Below the pieces are notes generated by a model, which searched no databases, was not told the origin of the DNA, and saw nothing but the letters and a program-made list of their open reading frames with translations. Both the position numbers and the translations under genes were made by a program. Source: Megaleporinus macrocephalus (taxonomy: Eukaryota > Chordata > Actinopteri > Characiformes > Anostomidae). From it: a stretch of 64,000 bases of DNA. Within the stretch, counting starts at the first letter, position 1. Each line of letters begins with the position of its first letter. This document shows, in pieces, positions 34,213 to 45,989 of the stretch. The stretch lies in assembly GCA_021613375.1 (NCBI GenBank), contig CM038705.1, positions 10,802,711 to 10,866,710 of the forward strand. The letters are read 5' to 3'.

Positions 34213-34455
34213 GTTGTATGCAAACAGTCGTACGCAAAAGTTTGGATGCCTGTTCTTGTTATTCTGTTGACTTTATAAGTAAAACATAAGTTTAAAACAG
34301 AGAGCACACTGGAATATGGAATGCTATGGACATGTTAGTATACAGTTGCTGTTGTTTGCTGAGTTTAGCTTTGTGGAATAAAATAATAAAAATAAATGTG
34401 CTAGCTTTTTGGTAAACTCAAGCAAATAAACAGTAATAGTGCATTAAGGAGGATG
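34213..34455. mobile_element. Possible Tc1-like terminus fragment
   Basis: ACGCAAAAGTTTGGATGCC at about 34233 resembles a Tc1-type end. The remainder is unclassified AT-rich DNA. Confidence 0.35.
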
Positions 34456-35004
34456 TTCAGGCAGAGTTAAACACCTCAGTGTCACTGCTGGACTAAGAAT
34501 AGCCCACCCACCAAAACTATCCAGCCAACAGTGCCCTGTGCCCAGCATCCTGTGAGCACTGATGAAGGACTAGACAATAACCAACACAATCTGTGCAGCA
34601 ACAGATGAGCTATCATCTCTGACTTTACATCTACAAGGTCGTCCAACAAGATCATTGTGTCTATTAGAGTTAACAGTGAGTGGACACAGTGTTTAATAAA
34701 AACTCCAGCAGCACTGCTGTTTCTGATCCACTCGTACCAGCACACCAACACACCACCACTACCACGTCAGTGTCTGCAGTGCGGAGAATGATTCACCGCC
34801 CAAATAATACCTGCTCTGTGGCGGTCCTGTGGGGGTCCTAACCACTGAAGTACAGAGTAACAAAGTATACAGAGAATCAGATGAACTATGGTCAGTAGTA
34901 ATAGGTCTACAGAGTGCTCCTATATGGTCAGTTGAGCTGAGGAAATGGACAATGAGTGCACCGAATGAAGTGGTCGTTTGAAGAAAGCACTGTAAGTATG
35001 TCGT
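34456..35004 (+). repeat. Otophysan-type dispersed repeat O1, second copy (uninterrupted)
   Basis: Contains ACCTCAGTGTCACTGCTGGA, TCCAGCAGCACTGCTGTTTC and CTGTGGGGGTCCTAACCACT in the same order as 10965-11162 plus 11741-12040. Its right end (34925-35004) reappears inverted inside the Tc1 pseudogene at 33711-33790. Confidence 0.7.
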
Positions 35005-35134
35005 CACTTTGAATGGAAGTCAATGGAACCAGAATTTTTTCCAATTTTCCAAAAACATTTTTTTCCTTTTTTGGAGCAATTCTATTGGTCCATTCATTGT
35101 GAATTTTTGAGACAAAGTAAACGGCAGCTGCAGT
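35005..35134 (+). mobile_element. MITE family M1, copy g (partial)
   Basis: Core only: TGGAAGTCAATGGAACCAGA and TAAACGGCAGCTGCAGTG; joined directly to the end of the O1 repeat. Confidence 0.65.
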
Positions 35135-36227
35135 GTATTGCTTGCTTCTCCTCACTGTACAGGTAACGACCTGATGTAAACGGGGTCAAATGTGGAAAGA
35201 GAATGCATCAGACTTAAAAAGGCTGGTTAAATACACTCGACTGGCATTTAACTCTTCACCATATGTTTACCGCCCGGGGTCTCTCTCGCTTTCACCTTGT
35301 TTACTTGGCAGCTTTTAGTCGCACCAATTATCTGGAGCTTTCACAGACAGAGAGAAAGAAGAGGGTGGGTGGGTTTGTGTGTCTGTGTGTGTATGTGTGT
35401 GTTGGTGTTGGGGGGCTGAGCTGTATGTTCCATTTTAAAAGCTTTCGGCAACAGTGCAGCTTTTGTGTCGTGAATTAAAACTAAATTAGCATCGACCGTT
35501 TATGAGTGTGTGTTTCACGGAGACAGATGACGTAAGACAGAGATGGATGGCTGCAGGAGGGGAGCAGTGGGTGATGAGGAAGCGGAGGTAAATGGAAATG
35601 GATGGATGAGGGCGAGATGGAGTGGAGGAGCCGGACAAGAAAAAAGAAAGAAAGGGAGGTGCAGAGAGTCACAGAGGTTTGCAAAGAGAACAGAGAATGA
35701 ATGAGAAAGAGAAGAGAAAGAGAGAAATACTTTATACAGATAGTAACTGATACCATTCATGATACCACTCCTTTCTGCTGGCACATGGTACTGGAACTAT
35801 GGGATTTCCAATAGTACAGTATACTGGCAGTGAGCTAATGCTGGTGCACTTTATTGGCCATTCTAGCTTAAACATAGACATTTAAAGCTTGTAACAGACA
35901 TATTTTATTTAAAATAGACGTATCACAATTAAAAACTTACTGTTTCAGTTCTTGGGTACCATACACTTGGGAATCTGGAGTTCCTACCAACCCAATAACT
36001 GTGAAATAAGACATGCTGAGACATGCCCAGATCCGAAAACATGAAATTCGAAAACCCATTCAGATTTGGCTCCCCTTCCTGCTTTAAGGGGATACTAAAC
36101 AGAGTAATACTGGACCTAGATTGGCCATCACAAAGCGGCACCATTGTTGGAGCTGCTAGCATTGTGAGTAAAGCTAAGAGCTAATCAAAGAGACAGCCCG
36201 GTTGTCGGCTGCACACGCTCTTTGTAC
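35135..36227. other. No gene; purine-rich stretch
   Basis: 35520-35740 is purine-rich on the plus strand (GGAGG, GAGAAAGAG). Minus-strand frames here are serine-rich artefacts. Rest unremarkable. Confidence 0.45.
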
Positions 36228-36284
36228 CAAACGATGAGATCTTGTTTTAGAACTTTGACTTATATCTTACAATAATGACATAAT

Positions 36285-36854
36285 GGGTGTGTCTCAAAAT
36301 CTAGTGAGTGTGAAAGTAGGCTGTCTAGGTAGCAGCTGTTTAAGTAGCAGCGTTCTCTCCTCATCTCTCCTCATAAAACAGATTACTGAGACTCTAGTTA
36401 GAGAGAGACTGCGTCACGGCTTGTTCCACTGCAGCACGCCACCAGTGGTTTAGCTGGTTGCTAAGTTACCAGCCGGCATCCAAAACAATAGCCCGAGGCT
36501 TAAAAATCCGCTAGCATAAATGCTAATGGCTCGAGTACAAAACTGCTAAATGGTGAACGACTGGTTACAGAGTTGATAATAAAATACTGTTTTGTGTGAT
36601 TATATGACAAGAAACATATTAAAACACCAGAGAAAATGAAAATAACTTGTAGATTTGCCTGCGTTACATCATGGGATTGTCTTAGCGGCTGAAGAAGCGT
36701 TCAATGCTTCCTTAAAATCAGGTCTACATAAGGTTCCTCAGTAGACAGCATGATTAACGTTTGTAAGAATTGGGACAGTCTACATGTCGGGAGCACATAC
36801 TTTGACATAAAATGTTGTTTATGTAGGCAGCTTATTAGGTTTTGAGACACACCC
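36285..36854 (+). mobile_element. 570-bp element with GGGTGTGTCTC ends (family G1), copy 1
   Basis: Ends GGGTGTGTCTCAAAA and TTTTGAGACACACCC are perfect inverted repeats of 15 bp. Flanked on both sides by AAT, compatible with a 3-bp target duplication (PIF/Harbinger-like, unproven). Interior includes CCGCTAGCATAAATGCTAAT. Confidence 0.8.
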
Positions 36855-37254
36855 AATAACTCATCAGTATGTCCTAATTTCTTGAAAAAGAAGATTAACA
36901 TAGTATCTTATAAAACTTGGTATCTCATTTGACACAATAATAAGATATCTCACTCTTATGACTTATAATATCATTATTATGACTACTTATCTCATAACAA
37001 TGAGATCTCGTCTTAGAATTCTGACTCAGTATCTCATAATTACAACATAGCATCTGATTATTAGGACATGCTGTGGCATAATACCGATAGAATATCTCAT
37101 CATTACTTTCTGTTATAAAAATGAAATTAAACATTAGTATCTAATAGTACCTCATAGGGCTTGCTATCTCATGAGGCATAATAATGACTCCCTATGCCAT
37201 AACAGTGACACTGCATCTTATAATTATGACCTGCTTTGTTATAATAATGACAAT

Positions 37255-37820
37255 GGGTGCGTCTCAAAACCTAGTGAGTTCCTACATAGGCAGCATTTTA
37301 CTTCATAGTGTGCACTCCCGACATGTAGGCTGTCCCAATTTTTACATACCTTTAACATGCTGTCGACTGAGAAACCTTATTTTGGCCAGTCGCTAAGGCA
37401 ATACTAAGATGCAACACAGACAGAACTTTTTTTCCAACATGGCGGACAAAAGCGGAGAAATCATCTTAAAATGTGAGTTATTTTGATTTTCTGTGGTGTT
37501 TTAATGTGTTTCTTGTCATATAATCACACAAAATAGCTTTTGATTTCCAACTTTGCAACGAGTTGTTGACCATTTTGCTGTTTTATACTTGAGCCATTAG
37601 CATTTATGCTAGCGGATTTTTTTAAGCCTCCGGCTATTGTTTTGGATGCTGGCCGGTAGCTTAGCAACTAGCTGAACCACGGGTCATGTACTGCAGTGGT
37701 GGGAACAAGCCGTGACGCAGTCTCTCTCTAACTAGAGCGTCTCAGTAATCTGTTTTATGAGGAGAGATGAGGAGAGAACGCTGCTACTTAAACATCTGCC
37801 TACCTAGACAGCCTACTTAG
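37255..37820 (-). mobile_element. 570-bp element family G1, copy 2, inverted
   Basis: Starts GGGTGCGTCTCAAAACCTAG and runs through the same interior in reverse (CATTTATGCTAGCGGATTTT), to about 37820. The far inverted end is missing. Confidence 0.8.
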
Positions 37821-37985
37821 ACAATCACTATCAGTTATAATGAGAGATCTCACACTTAAGTCTCATAATTATTACTTATAACAATGAGATCCTGTCTAAG
37901 ACCTAGTATCTCATAATTATGACCTAATGAGATAATGAGATATATAGAAATATGGAGTTAAAGTCACGGTTATGAGGACTTATTA

Positions 37986-38470
37986 TTATGACATACATAA
38001 CAAATGGCCCTTTTTTCAAGTGGCAGAAAGAGGCTTCCATTGAAGAGAGGCGATGCTCTTTATCCTTTGTGTGGTTACACCCACAGCCCCCTTTTTTAAC
38101 AATGCGATTGATGATGAGAAAAGCACAACCCAAGTCACAAAGCTCACCGACTGCTGGGCTGGAAAGCATCGCGGAAAGCCTTTTACTTTTGATAATATAT
38201 GCAGAGTTCGAGGCGGCTCCCCTTCCTTTTAACTTCTGCCTCTACACCGAGCTTGTCGAGTCTGGATTTGGTCCATTTTTTGGGAAGCGTGTACACAGTG
38301 TTTATCGCGCAGTGGGATCTAAGATTACGAGTCTCCCAAAAGTTTCTTGTTGACGGGACCTGTCAGATTCAAGCATCGTCTATGAGGAGAGACTGGCTAA
38401 CTTAGTGGGGGGAGGTACCAGTGAGGTAGGACTGTATAACACTGGAAGTGGGAAATTTAGTACTAGTTAT
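37986..38470. other. No gene recognised
   Basis: Holds a 121-codon open frame (37988-38353, plus) with no recognised similarity and no sign of splice sites; probably chance. Confidence 0.4.
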
Positions 38471-39454
38471 TAGGGGTGGGCGATATGGCCCTACAATAAT
38501 ATCACAATATTTCATGGTATTTTGCGATAACGATACTCTTGGCGATATGATAAAACACTGAATTTAAAAAAAAAAAATCAAGAATATACTACTGTAATAA
38601 AATGAAAATGAATTTTTTTTATTGCATATGTGTGGCGAGACGGACTCAGACAATGGGTCGGGATCCATACACAGGTGATATTGAAGGAATAGCGAGGTCA
38701 GAGGCAGGGCAGATGGGTCAAAACCAGAAAGGCAGTGTGCAGGCCAACAAGTCCGATGGGGGCAAAGACGAAAAGCAGTAGTCAAGGGGCAGAGCAGGGG
38801 TTCGTTACCAGCAGACAGCAGATCCAGGCAGACAAATCCAAGAAGGGGGCAAAAGACAAAAAGACGTAATCCACAAAAACCAGGCAGAGAATCATACACA
38901 GTGGGGTAGCAGAAACAAGAAACACTCAGTTCGCAGATCAAATGATACTGGCAATACTTTGCGCTTGCCTGTGGAATGCGAGGGGTATTTAACTAAGCCT
39001 TAATTGGGGCCAGGTGAGGTGAAGCTGATCCAGTCAGAATTCCGGGGATTTTGACCTCTGGTGGTGGGAGGGGTTACAGACAATATGATATGACATGGCA
39101 CACCCCTAACTGAGATATTAAAAAATACAAGAATTTTCATCAGATTGTAACAGAAGTCAATGATCCAGAATGTCACGATACTAAATAATGCACTCCAAAT
39201 ATCTCCATATATCCAGGACTGAAGTAAAGTGAATGATACTGAGTAGATCTCTAGTAGGTCTCTAGTAGATATATAATGGGAAATGAGAAAAATGTGAATT
39301 TTTCTTTTGCTAAAAACAGTAAAAAGTAGTACCCTGATGTGATAATTAGGGATGGGTGATATGTATGGTACGATATTTCAGGGTATAATATCGTTCACCA
39401 TATTCAAAAACGTTGGCGATATTATTGTGTACGATACGATATGGCACACCCCTA
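38471..39454 (+). mobile_element. Composite hAT-like insertion with perfect 8-bp target duplication
   Basis: Outer ends TAGGGGTGGGCGATATGG (38471) and GATATGGCACACCCCTA (to 39454) are flanked by CTAGTTAT on both sides (38463-38470 and 39455-39462). A further right-type end lies at 39092-39108 and a further left-type end at 39345-39362, so there are two sets of ends inside one target duplication. 38630-39075 is a GC-richer insert. Confidence 0.75.
38630..39075. mobile_element. Insert inside the composite element (unclassified)
   Basis: Starts near GTGGCGAGACGGACTCAG and ends near GGTGGGAGGGGTTACAG. It resembles a repeat type seen in otophysan fish whose right part carries CAGGTGAGGTGAAGCTGA. 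A similar-looking but not identical unit is at 49480-49805. LTR or DNA element: not resolved. The 125-codon minus-strand frame is not a known protein. Confidence 0.4.
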
Positions 39455-39639
39455 CTAGTTATACGACTAGTTCTATTCTAACTCAAGACCTAGGGGGAAA
39501 AGTCAACCTTAATGTTATTTATCTTCTCGATTATATCATTGAAAATGCCCCGTCGCCAGTTTATTGGCTAGCTGTAATGTTGACTGCACTCTGATTGGTG
39601 GACTGGAGTCTTTCCACATCTCATATATACTACTGTCTT

Positions 39640-39960
39640 ACTGTATAGGTTTTAGGCAACTAAGCCAGTTGTTCAAAACCCTTGATCAATAAACAGTTAG
39701 TGTATTTTCACCAATACAAACATTAGATATCATTAGAACAGATGTAAATAAGTATAAATGCAATACAAAGTAATACACATATCTTATTCTAAAAGAGGTA
39801 TATCATATCTTGAGCTCCAGTTTGAAGAACAAAGTGTAGTTCCAGATTTCTCCTGGACGCCCCAGACATTGTATGAATGTATTCAGTTCCTTCAGCAGCA
39901 ATCTTGATTTAGCTTAATGAAGTACTGAGCAGTCAAAGCAGGTATTAGAAGAGAACTGTA
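39640..39960 (+). repeat. Dispersed repeat R3, long copy
   Basis: TGTATTTTCACCAATACAAA through TGAGCTCCAGTTTGAAGAA, CTCCTGGACGCCCCAGACAT and CTTAATGAAGTACTGAGCAG. Nearly the same order as 49830-50095. Reverse pieces lie at 1612, 42430, 42727 and 44806. Confidence 0.75.
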
Positions 39961-40627
39961 AATAATACTGGGTTGTTTTCACAAGGAGAAGCTTGAAAAG
40001 GTATGTAAAAGCACTACTTACTGTATTAATACTGTTTGAATATTTAAAATAAAGTGTTTTGCTGAGTAAATAAAAGTTTTCTGTCTGGAATAAATAGTTT
40101 TTAAATATAATAAAAGTCCCCAAGTGCCCTTAAACCTTTGCGCAGTACTGTATCTCACATTTCTCATCAGTTTTGAACTGATTTAAAACAGGCTTTTATA
40201 TTGCACGTACATTTTGTGATGTATGGACGAAAAGAAATAACCTAGAAGTCTGGTTCCATTGGCTCGCATTAAAAGTAAAGTCTGTTTTTTTTCCTTCTCA
40301 TGTGAAATTCTCATTTTGGAGATATGAGGTTTTGTTCCCACAGCAGCGATAAGTATATTTAATCAAGGAAGAGCTTAAACTATCACAGGGAAATGTTTAA
40401 TGAGAATCTAACAAGCACGTGCTGAATGTTTCTCACTGGCTAATTTAATACTGCGGCCCAAACCGCACACTTCAGTGCTTCACCTACTGCACTACTGAGT
40501 GTAGTTCCAATGCTAGTGCAATATTTTTTAATGACTATTCAGTGTGCTAGCATGCAGTTTGGGACGCGGCAGAAGTAACGCACAGGGAAACGTCAGACGC
40601 AACAACTCAGATAAAACAAAGGCAATA
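39961..40627. other. No gene; M1 fragment
   Basis: 40244-40290 is a minus-strand M1 fragment (GAAGTCTGGTTCCATTGG). The rest is AT-rich and unclassified. Confidence 0.45.
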
Positions 40628-40808
40628 CACTTTACAGGAGAGGCCAAAAACCGTCTTTACTTTCAATGCATGTCAATGGAACCAGAATAGTTTCCAAGCT
40701 ATTTTGGAGCATTTCTACCGGTTTGTTCAATATGAAATTTGTACACAATGTAAAGAGCAGCGGTGGCATTTAAACGACACAGAAAAATCAAAATCGGCAA
40801 AAATTGAA
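40628..40808 (+). mobile_element. MITE family M1, copy i
   Basis: TTTACAGGAGAGGCCAAAAA, CAATGCATGTCAATGGAACC and AGCTATTTTGGAGCATTTCT, in family order. Terminal repeats not preserved. (A further fragment, copy h, is at 40244-40290.). Confidence 0.75.
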
Positions 40809-42244
40809 ATATATACTTTTTTTGGATGCTGCTAAAAATAAAATGTTTTAAACTGTATATTCCCACCAAAACATGTACACACGGCTTTATTATCTCATAA
40901 CAGTCTTTGTGCGACCACGATGAAGTAGCCTAGCAAACTAGTGACGGCTCGACTGCCTGACGTCATCGCAATACTATGAATAGTGCACCTTTAGGCTCAG
41001 CGTAGGGCTCGGCTGTTGTGTTTCACGGAGTGTGTGCCAGTTGGTTTATCGAGCTGTGGAGTCAACGTTCACTAATGTATTAACCTTTAACCTTTGTATC
41101 TACTACAACTAGATCATCACACCCTCACCAACACACACACACACACACACACACGCTCTTACACACACACATACTGCGCAGAGTATGTTTACAACCCTGG
41201 ATATTGGTAGTACGGAGGCTCTTATGGAGAATCAATAAAGCGGTTAAGAGCGGAGGAGATTGGAGTGGTGTAATGGGCTAAAGTGCCCGTACTCAGAGGG
41301 CTTTCTCTGAGGCCTACACACACACACACACACATACACATGCGTTCTTTCGACAACCCAGCACTGAATACTGACATCCTTTGGCCGAGCGCCCACGGAC
41401 CCTTTTTTCGCAAGGCATGCAGATTCGCCTACTGCTGCTACGATAACAGTTTACCAACCCAGCATTACCTGCGGTGTCTGTCAAAGATCTCACGGCACCC
41501 TGTTAATGAACACGACTTAGAAAGAAAAATCAAATTAACCCAGTTGTGTTTAACCCCAAATGATTTTCACCCTAAATTTAAATGTAACCCCAGAAGTATT
41601 TAACCAGTTGAGACATATTTAGAGTCCAGCTTTCACCTCCACATGGCTACCAAACATTAGAACTCAACAGTCTCCCTAACTAGCCCAAACCGTTCCTGTG
41701 ATATCAGCATCGAAACCTCTTCCAAAGTGCTTAAACTGCATCAGGGTCTTCATTAATTTTGCACAGACTTATTGATTGATGTGGCCGAGAGCACGGTATG
41801 AGTTACTGTGAAGTATAAAAAAACGTTCAACGCTCTGGACTCACAAACCACCTCAGCAGTAGTGTAGACTTCAGTAGAGTGGTCAGTAAATATGGAGCCA
41901 TCTAATCCATGACTAGTCCCGCTTTGTGAAAGCCAGCTCTGGCATTGTTGGGAATGGTTGGAATAATTGTTGTGTTCATTTATATAGCTTCTTATTACTT
42001 CTACAAGTCATATAGTCATACTATGTTCTAAACCACATCAACAGGGACTTGTTTGGCTTTCTGGCTGTTAAGTCACAGTGTTTGTTAGCAGTATTAGCCT
42101 AGTGCCAGCAATTGTGACACACAACTTAACTCTAATGTTAAGTGTCATGGCTTGTTATAAGATTGATTAGTGATGTGAGTGATAACTTTAACACCAGTGA
42201 TGCATTTACCTTGTCTATAAATGAAGGAATTATTGTTTATATAG
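40809..42244. other. No gene; (CA)n tracts; possible regulatory block
   Basis: (CA)n at 41132-41153 and 41316-41336. 41340-41560 is complex, non-repetitive DNA (GGCCGAGCGCCCACGG and following) and looks unlike local repeats. Frames (41222-41413, 41283-41603) have no recognised similarity. Confidence 0.4.
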
Positions 42245-43060
42245 GTTTTATTAGGCTCACTTTCATTGTTTGTAATTGTATTTTAGGTCTACTAGAATAG
42301 ATTTACATGCTTGAATTTTTCCAAAACACAATATTTACTGTATGTCTGTGTTGACCCTACTGTATCTTTAATCCCCACCTACTGATTAGTCTGCTCTGAT
42401 TAGTCACATTGCCCACTCTGTGGATCTACTGGATCTGGTGTTCTTACTGGTGAAAATACACTTATTGCTAAGATAAAGGCTTTTAAACAATCAATGTTTA
42501 TTAGGCTAATTTTTATTATTCATAATTGTATTTTGGGTCTACTAGAATAGATTAACATGCATGAATTCCCACAACACAATATATTTCTCATACTGTATAT
42601 CTGTGTTCACCCTCTGTCTGAAATACTCTGTTATAGCTCCGGTATCTTTAAGCCCTACTTCCCGATGAACCCAATCTGCTCTAATTACCCCAGTCAGTTT
42701 GATTCTGACAATTTGGTGGATCTACTGGATCTGGTGTTCTTACTGGTGAAAATACACTTATTGCTAAGATAAAGGCTTTTAAACAATCAGCTTAGGTTCC
42801 TAAGACAGCAACTTTACAGGAGATGTAAAGTCTTTACTTTTAAGTCAATGGAACCAGAGTTTTTTCCAAGTGATTTTGGATTAAAAAATTATTCCTTTAA
42901 ACAGTGACTATTTTAGATGTACGTGCTTCTATTTTCCCAAAACACAATATTTTTCTCATACTGTACATCTGTTTTAGAGCTTCTGTATCTTTAAGCCCCA
43001 CCTCCAGATGAACCCAGTCTGCTCTGACAAGTCACATTGGCCACTCTGTTCTGGTGGCCT
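42245..43060. repeat. Locally triplicated ~250-300-bp unit
   Basis: Units at about 42245-42498, 42499-42792 and (partial) 42895-43060. Shared phrases: GGTCTACTAGAATAGATT in the first two, CACAACACAATAT-like and TATCTTTAAGCCC in the second and third, and GGTGTTCTTACTGGTGAAAA near the end of the first two, which is R3 sequence in reverse. An M1 piece (42811-42880) separates units two and three. Confidence 0.7.
42811..42880 (+). mobile_element. MITE family M1, copy j (fragment)
   Basis: CAACTTTACAGGAGATGT and AAGTCAATGGAACCAGAG. Confidence 0.65.
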
Positions 43061-44241
43061 CCTGTCACACCGCTGTAGTTGTTCTTACAAAGGCATCAGT
43101 TCTGCTGTATCAGTTAGAGTCAGAGTTTGATTCTGAAAGCCAGGCAAAACAAGTTCATTGATCTACTTTCAGAAGTGAATCTAAAGCAGGACTTGTAGGT
43201 TTTTACTGCTTTATCTCTCTAATTATTGCGTAAGCAAGTGCCAAGCTTGCCAGTAGGCGGGCAATAAGGACTGTGTTACAAGATGATGTCACCTTGTAAC
43301 AAAGAAAGTTCCATTGAGGCGTTTCAGGCATCTAAGAAAAGAAGTTTCTGTGGGATAGAGTTTCTTTCTCCGGCATGTACTTTGGACTTCAGAACTTCAC
43401 CATTTCGCAGACTGTTTGCGTGTCCAGAAAGCCACATAACACACTAACGGACAGAGAAAAAAACTGGAAAAGGCATAACAGCTCCCCATTAACCTACTAC
43501 TGTGTGTGTATTCTGACTGAGCTAAAGCTAACACCACTATAATCTCATTTAAAAGTAGAGAAGTGGTGCCTTATTGCTGTTAGCAGCTATGCTGATATGA
43601 CATCAACACGGCCAATAAAGTCTTAATATGTGATTATATCAATATTACTGTAGCCAAAGAGTGTTGAAGCTAAACTGATTAGCACATAGCTGTTTTATGA
43701 TAACCAAAACCTTTTTATTTTTTATTAATAGAGAAGTAACAGAGAGACAGGCAGCGTAATTACTAGCAGTATGTGTGTTACAAAATAAACAGTCCCATTT
43801 GACGACATGCTGCTCATTCTAGTCCATCACTCTCATTTCTGATTGAATCTGCTGTAGAAATGCGAAGCACGCCTGCGAAGCTTCAGCCAGCCGCAGTGTT
43901 CTGGGGAAAACAGTGATGGCGCGTTGATCTGGCCGAGACAGCCGCCCAGCATGCTTGCCATATTGAAAACAGCGGGAAAAAAAGATGTCTGAGAAGTCGT
44001 TTTCTGTGGACGAGCGGCCCTTGCTTACTTACTCAGGCGAAGCTAGAGGGCAAGCAAAGCAAACCAACTCTGGTTAAAGGCCCCTGTACAGTGGATGGGG
44101 TCCAAAGTTCATTCACAAAAGCTGTATTAGTGGATGGAGCAGCAGCAGGATTGAAGACGGGCCTACACTTTCAACAGATGGTGAATCAAAACTATTTTAG
44201 CTATAGTAGCACAAGTATGTTTGAAAAAACAGGGTTAATAA
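43061..44241. other. No gene recognised
   Basis: Complex DNA. 43850-44060 is GC-richer and non-repetitive (GCGAAGCACGCCTGCGAAGC) and could be regulatory; nothing more can be said. Confidence 0.35.
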
Positions 44242-44778
44242 TAGAGACGGAAGGATCCATCTGCTATCTATTGGTATTAAAATATGTGATCGGTGATCGG
44301 CTGATATTTCTCCAATTTAGCCAATCCTGAGAGCCGATGGCGTTAAACAAATGGGCCTAATTTCTGTATTTCCAGCTAGCGTCCGGCCAGGTCATTTAAT
44401 GATTGCAGTTTTTCATTTAAAATAACAGAGTCTGCGTTTAATGACTGCAGTTTTTACTGCATTTATTTCATTATCTTTTTTAGTTTTAAATTAAGGTTCT
44501 AAATGTAATGATTACAGTATTGGGGATATTAGTTTGATTTACTTTGTTTATTTACTGCTAATTTTGTTTAAAATATGATGCTGTTTCATATGAGCTTGTT
44601 AAAAATGGTAATAAACCAGTTTAGACCATGTTTCATGACTTGCTTGCACTAATAACTAAATGTAGCCCTGCCGTGGCATATAGCCCCGCCCTCGATCGGT
44701 ATCAGCTATCGGCCGATCACGTTAAAAGGTGATCGGCGATCGGAATCGGCCTCAAAAACGCTGATCGGTCCATCTCTA
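44242..44778 (+). mobile_element. hAT element, short copy 3 (family H1)
   Basis: Ends TAGAGACGGAAGGATCC and GATCGGTCCATCTCTA with a perfect 8-bp target duplication GTTAATAA on both sides (44234-44241, 44779-44786). The middle, including the BED-finger remnant of copies 1 and 2, is deleted, leaving 537 bp. The clearest proof that this family is hAT. Confidence 0.92.
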
Positions 44779-44805
44779 GTTAATAATGGCATACGTAATT
44801 ACGAT

Positions 44806-44925
44806 GACTGCTCAGTACTTCATTAAGCTAAATCAAGATTGCTGCTGAAGGAACTGAATACATTCAGAAATCTGGAACTACACATTGTTCTTTAAACTGG
44901 AGCTCAAGATATGATCTACATCTTT
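44806..44925 (-). repeat. Dispersed repeat R3, reverse fragment
   Basis: CTGCTCAGTACTTCATTAAG, then AACTGGAGCTCAAGATATG: reverse of 39804-39945. Confidence 0.75.
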
Positions 44926-44940
44926 TATAATAAGAATTAT

Positions 44941-45080
44941 TTTACCTTCAATGTAAGTCAATGGAACCAGATTTTTTTCCAAGGGATTTTGAAGCATTTC
45001 TGTTGGTGCATTCATCCTGAAAATTTTCACACAATGTAAACGGCAGCTGTTTAAATTATATAGAAAAATAAAAATTGTCA
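44941..45080 (+). mobile_element. MITE family M1, copy k
   Basis: CAATGTAAGTCAATGGAACC, CACACAATGTAAACGGCAGC and AGAAAAATAAAAATTGTCAA in family order. Followed by (TA)n at 45106-45146. Confidence 0.75.
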
Positions 45081-45101
45081 AATATGATTCCCTAAGACAG
45101 T

Positions 45102-45105
<4 letters not shown>

Positions 45106-45151
<46 letters not shown>

Positions 45152-45989
45152 CTCCACATCACTTTATTAATAATGATGTCACTGCAGTCCACTTCAGAGC
45201 AGGCCGGCTTGCAAATGACCCAAACTCCAAAGAGCTGAGCTGAGCTGAGACTCGGCCGTGTTTTAATCGTTCACAATCAGGAGCTTGTGTTAACGCGTCG
45301 CTAAAGCAGTAGCTGTAGGCTCAGTCACCGTACTGACCACATCTGGCCGGAGAAGCAGCTCAGAGAAACGTGATATGGCTGAAGAGGAGCGTGTGTGCGT
45401 GTTTGTGTGTGTATCACAGTCTGTCTAGGCTGATGTGTGTGTTTGCATTAACCTCTATGTCCTCTGTCTTCTCCCACCAGTCTCCTGTTACCTACCCCGC
45501 CTCGCCCCCACACCACGCGCCTGTGTGTGTGTGCGGAAACAACAGAACTGCAGGAGAACGACAGGATATATGTGCGTGTGTGTGTGTGTCACATACACAT
45601 CGTTGCCTTCTGGCTAAAACCAAAAAGATAAAGAAGAAGAAGAAAAAGAGAGAATTATTATTATTATTATTATTATTATTCTATTGTTTAAAATATGCTG
45701 AGATAACCAGGCTGGTCAGCTAGAAACTAATTCTAAACTGGAAAAATCTTAAATATGACACCACTATATCATGGATCTCGTCAGTATATGAGGACCGCTG
45801 GCTAATTACATTGTTTCATTACAAAGAGAGCAGTTAGGCTGTTTAATTCAATTCAATTTCAATGCATTGAAACATTGTAGTAGTATTATTATTATCAATA
45901 TTATAGTATTTCATATTCATCACTACAGGTTCTATTTTGCCTATTTCAACGTATTCAATCTATCGATCCATCCATGCATCTATCATCTT
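45106..45989. other. No gene; (TA)n, (TG)n and (TTA)n tracts
   Basis: (TA)n 45106-45146, TG-rich patches 45392-45450 and 45570-45590, (TTA)n 45656-45681. Frames across these are repeat artefacts. Confidence 0.6.

Larger units (their letters stand above)
36228..37985. repeat. Degenerate ATTATGAC-type tandem array carrying two MITEs
   Basis: Segments 36228-36284, 36855-37254 and 37835-37985 consist of decayed units around TATCTCATAATTATGAC with a spacing of roughly 25-28 bp. The two 570-bp elements listed next are inserted in it. Confidence 0.65.

Noticed and set aside
37988..38353. 121-codon plus-strand frame in otherwise unique DNA
   Set aside because: No recognised domain, no splice signals and no second frame evidence. 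Chance length cannot be excluded.
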